From positions 372,001-436,000 of the forward strand of contig CAWUHX010000019.1 in the NCBI GenBank assembly GCA_963922205.1: a DNA stretch of 64,000 bases. The letters run 5' to 3'. Both the position numbers and the translations under genes were made by a program. The notes beneath the pieces are model-generated. The model made no database searches and was not told where the DNA came from. It saw only the letters and a list, made by a program, of their open reading frames with translations. The stretch comes from Romanomermis culicivorax (Eukaryota > Nematoda > Enoplea > Mermithida > Mermithidae). Below are positions 48,201 to 57,200 of this stretch, piece after piece. How positions within the stretch are numbered: the first letter of the stretch is position 1; the number at the start of each line of letters is the position of its first letter.

Positions 48201-51200
48201 TGATTAATTGTAATAATGACTGATCTAATTTGTGAGCCTTGTTATTATGTGTTTGATTAAGAATGTATTCAAAATTATTCATCTGCTTTGCAGGCTTTTC
48301 CTGTGATTTTGGAGTGTTTTTGACTAAATTTTTTGCAAAAAACTTTTTTTTTTACTTCCACGTTTATTTACAAACTTTTTAGTTTTGGCTTGTTGAAATT
48401 CCTATTGGCCTGTAAAATTTTGACCTTAGGAGCCAAATGGCCTGTCGAGAAAAAACCAAAAAAAACCCTGCAATACACACTCAAAAAGTGTATAGTGTAA
48501 ACAACGAAAATTGTGTCCCAATGGTGTATGTCAAAAAACTGGGAAGTTATTTATGGATACCTGAGAAACCTCGGAAATTCAGGGGACTTTTTTTTGCCAG
48601 TAGTGTAGGAACCCTGAAATCATCCAAAACACTCGTTTAATCAGCGATGTTCGTCAGATATCCAGGTTTTCGGATATTCATATATGAAAAAATATCCAGA
48701 CATCCGAAATTTTCATGAAAACTTCTAATATAAATGGCAAATAAAAATAGCAAAGTTAGAGCAATGAATAGATTGAATAGATTTATTGAAGAGACGATAG
48801 TGAAATCAAATCAAATCAATTTTCAGATGACATAAATGCAATGTGATCAACTAAAAAGCTGACGGCTAATGATAAACATGCCATGCCTTTATTGACAGAA
48901 TTGTAGTTTTATTGTTTTTATTTTCGGTTTATAGTCGTTTTTGACATTTCTGCTTGTTTCTCGGTTTTTTATTCTGATTTCCTTCATTTGAATACATTAA
49001 GAGTACCATTGCTCAAGTGTGCAATTTTTAAATTAATATTTCTACCATCGCATGTGCGCCAAAGTAGATGCAAGACGCTAAGTAGGACAACAACTTGTGA
49101 AACAATCTACTGGACGTACCAAACACAGGTACAATTTTTTGTTGTTTTTCACAAATGTAGAAGGAAAAGTCGGCCGCTGGGAAAAAAGGTGTCTCCTGGT
49201 GCGTTTTAGAAAGTCAAAATCTTTAGAGATTACAGCATTGCGTGCTAGTTTCAGACATGCTAGTTTCAGACATTAACATTATTAATTTAAATTTGGCTTG
49301 AAGGCGATTCTCAGAAATTCAATTACCATTTTTCAATCAATAACACTCACTAGTCGTTGATATTCAACGTTTAGTATTTGATTCTGACTTCTCTGATGAT
49401 TTTATTCGTACTTATTTTTCACTTGATGGTTCTTAAAGTAAGGCAACTTGAAATAAAGAAATTTTTAATATTTATCGTCATCAATCATGATATCAAAAAA
49501 ATTCAGAAGCTTAGTTTTCATAAAATTTGAAAACAGACAACACAAGTTGATTTTGTCACATATGACCAGATATCCGTATACCTGTAAGAGGTTTGACCAG
49601 TTGGGAGGGGGGTCGGAATAAGTCGAAATTTTTCCCAAAAAAGGCGCTTTTTGCCAATTTTTTATAATTTTTTCAAGTCTGTGGGGGTTGGGCAAGTTGG
49701 AGGGCCCCCAACTCCCCCTCCCAATTACAGGTATGGATATCCGGATATCCATATATCCGATCTCCCCAAAAACCGGGATATCTGGATGTCAACAAATACT
49801 CGAGGATCATCGATACTTTTGATGCCTTATTATGATGATCTACATGCTAACAAACAGTGATTGCGATTGACAACCTATAGTTGCTGAAGAATAAGCTGAA
49901 AAATGCATTTTCCGAAATTTTGAAAGCCTTGAAATAAAAATTTATAGGTAGTCTAGCCTCATACTTTCCATTGCTTTCCTTAAAAGCTTATGAAATCCAG
50001 TTGGAAAAGTAGGACTGGCACGATTTGAAAAAAGTTTTGGAAAATTAACTTTTAATCGTTTTTTCTGATAAAAGTAAGTAAATTTATCAATTTTAGAGTG
50101 AGCAGATGAAATTTTTGGCCAAAGTTGCAGATTCCTACCCTGCCTGTGCAAAAAAACAGATATAGTTTGTACTGTTATGATGTATACTTCCAAATAGAGT
50201 TGTAAATATTACCTACAAGATTTGAAGCAGGTAGAAAATAATAATTCTACGGAAATGGGAGGATTGTATGGAAATTATTTTTGCTAGAATTTCGTGTCAT
50301 ATTGATCGACCAGTACGGAAAAAGAAAACCTTGGTTTTCACTCCTGATCAATTTTTCGGTTCATAAGAGCACATTTTGGACCGAAAACTGAGAGATATTC
50401 TGGATTTTTCTTCGCCATAAAAAATGAGTAGTTCTTGCTTCGGTTTATATGTTTTTCTGAACGAAAAATCTGGAATAGGGTTTTCTTTTGTAGCACAATG
50501 CTAATAAAGTTGGGCCTGTGCTAATGAAAGTTTTAGTCCTGCAAAGAGAAAGTAACACAAATCAGGGAATGTTAGTGGCTGTGCTGATGGGACTCTTGCT
50601 AAAAAAGAACCATGAGTAGGTACCATGAAGCCTGTCTAAATGAGCTAGATAATTAATAAATAGTATAACAACACTCATCTTTCAAAGTTTTGTGAATATG
50701 TCATGCTGAACATTTCTCGGAATTTCAGGCTTCGTTTTGTGCTTATATCGTGATGTCACAGCCTAAATTGACTAAAAATGTAGTTAATCAGTCGATATTT
50801 TCCCCGCTATTTTCGTTTTGAATATATGACCTGACTGAAAATTCAAATGATTTCGCCTTGCGAAAATTCCGTTTTATGCTTTGTGCTACGTTTATACATA
50901 ATGTAACATAACGTTACAATTTTACATATACTAAAATTATTATGAATCGGTCTCTTCTTAGAATGAACTTTTAGAAAGTTTTATGTAAAAACTTTTGATA
51001 GAATCATAATTAAAGATACTTTTCATTGCACTAATTTACATAAAAATCATGCCTACCTTATTTTCATCTGACCACGTCAGTAGGATAAGAAAAACTGATG
51101 AAGAAAATGATTCATACGATTCGAAAAAATAAGATGTTGCGAGAATTCAAATATTCCTACAGAATCAGTAAAGAAGTTTTATTTTTCTTCAATTTTCAGC

Positions 51201-54200
51201 TAGGAATTTCTTTCTAATAACGATGTAAATATTAAATTAACGATGTCTATAATTGCTTTCTCCCAAAAAACCTAATTCGAAATTTGAGTAAATTCTTGGT
51301 CGAAAAATTGTGACAACAATGTTAATTTTTCTACTTGAATCAAATATCAAAATAAAATTTGCTGTTCCATCAATGCCTCTGAATGAAAAGAGGAAGTTAA
51401 AAATTTCTATTCATTCATCAGTCATTGACAGTGTAAAAGTTTGGTCCTATAATAGAAATACACCATTCGAATAGAATCCACTCGGATTTGAGGCAAAAAG
51501 AAGTAGTTTACTCATTGATTCAGCGCCAAACCTTGAGAAAATTTTGATTTTTTAGCCCCTAAAATGTCTAAAAATCAAGACAATTTAGTCTCCGACCACT
51601 CGAAGAGTTAGTGCAGACAGGCGCAAACGCTCAGAATTTTTTGTGCCATTCCAAATTTTTGTGTGCCAAAAACTTGGCGCGAAAAACGCTGTAGGAAACT
51701 AACCTCCACTTACCACCAGGATGAGAGTAAATTAATATGATTTATAAATCACAGACCATAAATTTAATAACATAAGCATCGTTATTGAAGAATAATCAAG
51801 CCAACTGAAGTCGCAAACACTGATTGACTGAATTTTTCAAAGTGCTTTGTGCAAAACAGCCAAAGAGTGATCACAACCACATTTGCTGATAATGATGCTG
51901 GGTGAAGCTGCGTACTAATATTTAAGATAATTCGTTCCGCTTTTCTATGCATATCAATCGTTTATTGCTAGAATCACTCATTGTTCAAGAGGGCTTTATA
52001 ACTTATTCGCCCAAAACACTAACTCGAAAATTTTTGAAGAAAAACAGAAAAATTTAAAATTCAGTTGATAATTTGACGATTTCCATCCAACAAACAGAGT
52101 TAGTTTGAACTTTTCAAAATAATAAAAGCACGTACCATAAAAATAAAGAATGTGCGATTGGAAAAAAGGTCAAGACACAGAAATGGTTGTTGGAAAGGAT
52201 TAACGCCAATCATCAATTTTTCTACAGTAGGCTATGATCGAGCAAAAAAGTTTCATTGAGACGCAGATCACGCTTTTGTGTCACATGGAAAAGACTCTAA
52301 CGTCCTGGGGAAATTCAGAGAAAATGCGTAGGACAATCGATAGCGCTTCAAAAACTATATATTCAGTAATTTTTTTAAAAAATTTGTCCTACTGGTTGTC
52401 ACGAAATTTCTAATAGAAAATTGTTATATGTTTTCTATAGGCATGAGTCATGCCCAGTGATGGCTGTTTTGCGCACAGTGTAGGAATGCCGTGCCGGGCC
52501 TTTGGGCTGAGGAGCTCGGCGTCGTTGACGCCGTTCACACTGCCCACCTGGCTTTGTTCCTTTACGAATCTCGAGAATTGGACAACCCATCGTGTCTACT
52601 ACAAGCCTATAACACCGCTGTCAGTCTAATCGACAGCTGGATGGCTTATCCCCGCTACGCTCCGTTTCCACAGCTGCCGGAAATCGCTGACATTCAACGA
52701 ATCTATTTGCAATATCATAGTGAGACGGATCGCCCTGCACCCCTGCTGTGTCGGCACGACTTCTCTGCCCGGAACCTATTGCCACTGCGACCGTTGCTGC
52801 CAACAGGGCTGCCTTCCGATCGTCCGTCACTCATCGCCACCCAATTGCCACCTCGAGGCGTGAACCCGCTCTCTCCACTTCAATCCCAAACGTATACCTC
52901 GTCCTCACGCTGCCGCGATAGCACTGATTACGGTCGAAACCGCAACCCTCGTACGGTCCGTTTTCATGGCCACGATGACCCTCGCGATCCCCACGGCTAC
53001 CACAACGATCGATACCGCCAAAACGAGCGTAACCACCGCAATTCTCAACAAAACTACCGATCTGCCTCCGACACTCGCCAACGCCACTGCCATTGAAACG
53101 AAGCTTTTGTGCAGTAATTTTTGTTTCCTTTGTTTTTATTAACCTCGCTTTATACCAGTTGTTTATTTTCTAATCTCGTTTGTGCTTTATTTTGTACTAG
53201 TGTTTCCAGTGCACGTGCAGCCGACACTAAGACCACACAGCAAGGCGACTGCCAGTGGCCCGCCACACGCCCCCACTTGCACCATTTTTGTCCTTGCCTC
53301 CACCGCCAGCCACCTGTTGTCGCCGCCACAAAATCGGCTCAAACTACCCCAACACCTCCGCCTGCCCCACTGCGTGACACCGAAGAATTCTTCGGCAACC
53401 CCGGTGACGGCCTGTAGTGGCGGAGCCCTCCCCTTGCACGTCCTTCAGTATTTCTTGACGATCCCTTAGGGCGATCTACTGCAAGGGGGGAGGGGTGTTG
53501 TAGTGTGTTTTCCGCCAATTTTTGTCATTATTGTCAAAGCGCGCATTAGGCCCGCAGGTGGCGAGTGGAGAGAGCAACACGGACCACTAGCAGTCATCTT
53601 ACTGTAGCGCACGTCCGTACGCGTGCACTGGTCTCTCTCAATTATTATTATTGTTATATTTTTTGTGTATACTAGTTGTGCGCCCCGTTGGCCCCCACTA
53701 GTCTATTATTAGCCGCCTCCCACCACGCATCTTTTTCCTTCGTTTTTCGTCCCCGTGCGTGGGAGTAGATTTCGTCTTTACTTTCTCGCCCGTTTTCGTT
53801 TGGTACACGTAAGTTTTTGTGTGTTTATCATTGCCTAATATTAAAAGGTAGTAAACCCTCGCCTTTCGATCTTGCGCAATAAGGGAGACAATTAAAGAAA
53901 TTAGACTTTCTTTAATTGGTGGGATATTTTAGTGTTGGGGTTTAAGTACGAGCAATTGAGTTATCGGGTAAACGTGGGTGTGGGAAACACGTACATTAAG
54001 GCCGCAACCTCGGAATCCCAATCCTGCCCGCAAAGTATCGACCACCGCCCCAGACCCAAAATACAACATTTGCAGAAACATGTAAATCAGGCTCTCCAGT
54101 CTGACCCTTACTCGTAAGGAAAAGCAGGGACTTGTTAATTACTAGATAAAAATTCCTGTCTTAATAAGCTGCTAATTTGTTTGATAGTGACTCATCATGG

Positions 54201-57200
54201 AAAAGATTAGACTAAGCATGTAATTTTCACAAGATACAGGCATTCTACAACTGGGCCCAGTTTGAAGATAACAGAAAACACAATGAATTTTTCTCTAATA
54301 GCTATAGTTTCATGTTCTATGCATTGTTTGATGGTATTGGCTCACCATTTTGCTGCTCCATTGTCAGTCTCAGGAAAGCCATATGGTTGAAGGCGACTTT
54401 ACAGAAGGCGTAGTACAAGGTGAGGCTCCTTGAATTATCTGTGAAAACTGTCGTGTCTATTATGTCAGTATGGCCCGTAATCATGTGCTGAAGCTTTAAA
54501 TAATAAAAGCTCTTCCCGGAATTTCCTCTTTGTTCCAAGTCATTCTTCAAGGTTGTGTAATCATCATCGCTGATTGGTTCTTGAATGTGAAACTTGTCGA
54601 ACGATTCCTGTGAAAAATGAGATTTTGATACCAATGAACTGACTCAGGCTGTATATGGATGTATATATGAGTGTATGACTAAATGGCAGAATTGGACCAC
54701 AGATGTGGACGGGGGGGGGGGATATGATCTATGTAAATAGTGGATGCAGATTATGGATATGTAATGGTAGTATACCACACTTAGCTAAACCAGTATTACC
54801 ACTTATTTTCTACTTTTATAATTCCAGTAAACCAATAATAAATAAATACACATTCATAAAAATAGTAATATGTACGAGGGGCGTTCATTTAATCCGTGCT
54901 AGTTGATGAATAAATTTTTTTCAGTGCAAACTTGTTATGATTATTATAGCTTTTCTAAAAGCTCTTTCATTTCTTTATCTGATGGTATGGAAATTAAAGC
55001 GCTAATCCAATTTTTCATGTTTCAGCAATTTATTAAAATTTACATACTTTTATAAAAATGGAAGAAAGTTGCAAAAACCAACGATCGATAATTTTTTTTT
55101 ATGGAAAGAGGGTTGTTCGGCGTCAGACATCGTTCGTCGTCTACAAAAATGGTGTATGGGGACTCTTGGCTTGGCCAGACAACAGTTAGCAAATATATCC
55201 AACGTTTCCGTGAGGGGGGAATCATTGGAAGACGACCAGAGACCTGGGCAGCCTGTCACTGCATCTTCAGCCGAAAATGTAGCCGCAGTTGAGGGCATGG
55301 TAATGGAAGACCCTCGTGTGACTGTTCAAGAAATCGTCACTGAAGTAGGCATCAGCGCCGGTAGCATTCATAAAAATTTTGCATGAAAACCTGTTTCTGA
55401 GTAAGGTTTGTGCGCACTGGGTGCCTAGACTGTTGGGAGCCGAAATGAAGAAGAACGGGGTCGACATGTGCAAGTTGCTGTTGGAGATCCATGCAGTGGA
55501 GCAAGAAGATTTTTATAGGTGATTGATCACCATGGATGAAACCCGGTTACCTTACTACAACCCTGAGACCAAAGCTCAATCCATGCAGTGGCGGTGAAAA
55601 GATGAAGGGGCACCAGTTAAGGCCAAAAGCACACCATTGGTCGGCAAGGTCATGGTCACTGTATTCTGGGATTGCGAAGGCATCATACTGATTGATTATC
55701 TGGAGCATGGCGCCACTATCAATGCTCAGTATTACTCCAAGTTACTCGTGGATCTGCGCAAGGCATTGAAAGAAAAACGACTCAGAAAGCTGCACATGCG
55801 ACCATTGCTGCAACATGACAATGCCTGACCCCATACGGATAAGTTTACGCAATCGACTATAGCTGAGCTACGATGGGAATTGCTGCCACATCCAGCCTAT
55901 TCCCCAGATTTGGCACCCAGCAATTACCAGCTGTTTTCTGAATTGAAAAAAACCGCTCCGTGGAAGGCATTTTGGGTCGTTGAAAGAGTTGCAACGGGCC
56001 GTCAGCCAATGGATCAAGGTGACCCCCATGGAATTCTACGAGGAAGGTCTCAAAAAGTTGCCAGGATGCTGGAAGAAATGCATTGAAGAGAAGGGTGGAT
56101 ATGTTGAAAAAAGCGATATATTTCAAAATTTGAATTGATTTCGTTTACTATATATTTTATGTCTAGCACGAATTAAATGAACGCCCCTCGTATATTAAAA
56201 CTTGTATTAATAATTTTGCATAAATCATTGTGTTTGGCCATAAAGGCAAATCGTTCGTTTTTGTTGTTGTTAATTTTAGTGTGAAATAAAATAGAGAAAG
56301 AGAGTCCTCGTAGTCACCGCTCCAGGCATTCTGGGTGGTCTACATCATTTATCCTTTCATTGATTACTGATTAGCGTTTAGTCCCATTCTCAGTTCTTCA
56401 CCTTCATCGCCCGTTGCTAAACTTACCGACCCCCGAGCCCACAAGTGGTTTGACCTGGTACCCTCCCCCGCCAAAGCTCATCTTTCACAGAATCTTTCAG
56501 AATTATCAATTTCTTAGCAGATATTTTGAACTGAATGATGGATGGATGCAGTGTCTGTCTTTTTCACGACTAAACAGTAGATCTTCATAGCAGATGGTGA
56601 AAACTTTTTTTCAAACTTTGCTCAAGTCCAACATTCTTTTTTATTGCAATGCATGTTCAAATGGCAAATTCGTATCGACCATCTGGCACATGATTGAATG
56701 ATAGAAAATTTTTGCAGTTATAGTGGACTGAATGCGGCCCGATTGAATTTTAAATCTTGTGGTGGGACTAAAATTTTAAATAGAATGCTGAAAAATTGAA
56801 TGTTGAACTGAACTATAGGTCAAGTCAAATTGAAAATTAAATTAAATTGAAAGTTAAATTATAGATAAAACTAAATTAAAAATTAAACTAAAGGTTATTA
56901 AAAATTTAAATTAAATTAAAAATTTTAATTGAGTTAAAAATTTAAATTGCATTACAAGTAAATCAAATTAAAATTAATTTAAATTAAAAATGGAATTAAA
57001 TTAAAAATTAATTTAAATTAAAAATTCATTTAAATTAAAAATTGATTTGAATTAAAAATTAATTAAAATTAAAAATTTATCTAAATTAAAAATTAATTAA
57101 AATTAAAAATTAATTAAAATTAAAAATTAATTAAAATTAAAAATAATTAATTAAAATTAAAAATTAATTTAAATTAAAAATTAATTTAAATTAAAAATCA

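Larger units (their letters stand above)
44300..52480. mobile_element. AT-rich block inside the retrotransposon's 3' region
   Basis: About 8.2 kb with no credible gene separates two GC-rich coding parts of the element. Near its edges, 44500-44720 and 51560-51730 are inverted copies of one another (TGTGCCATTCCAA, CAAGA.AATT and GCGCGAAAAACGC-like blocks). At 44208-44221 and 52485-52498 lies a 13/14-base inverted repeat, CCCGGCACGGCGTT against AATGCCGTGCCGGG. Two diverged direct repeats of ~300 bp (47930-48260, 49890-50195) and four poly-G MITEs are nested in it. It could be a large DNA transposon relic or captured host DNA. Boundaries are approximate. Confidence 0.55.
34532..54068 (+). mobile_element. 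Ty3/gypsy LTR retrotransposon (19.5 kb, decayed)
   Basis: Complete element: 573-bp LTRs, PBS, gag, protease, RT-RNase H, integrase, additional 3' frames and a polypurine tract, with TSD TTTG (34528-34531, 54069-54072). Domain order PR-RT-RH-IN and the GPF module after the integrase place it in Ty3/gypsy. The native length would be about 11.3 kb; the rest is an AT-rich block (about 44.3-52.48 kb). Coding parts are markedly GC-richer than the surroundings. Nine or more nonsense codons make it non-autonomous. It lies antisense in intron 2 of the minus-strand secreted-protein gene. Confidence 0.95.
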
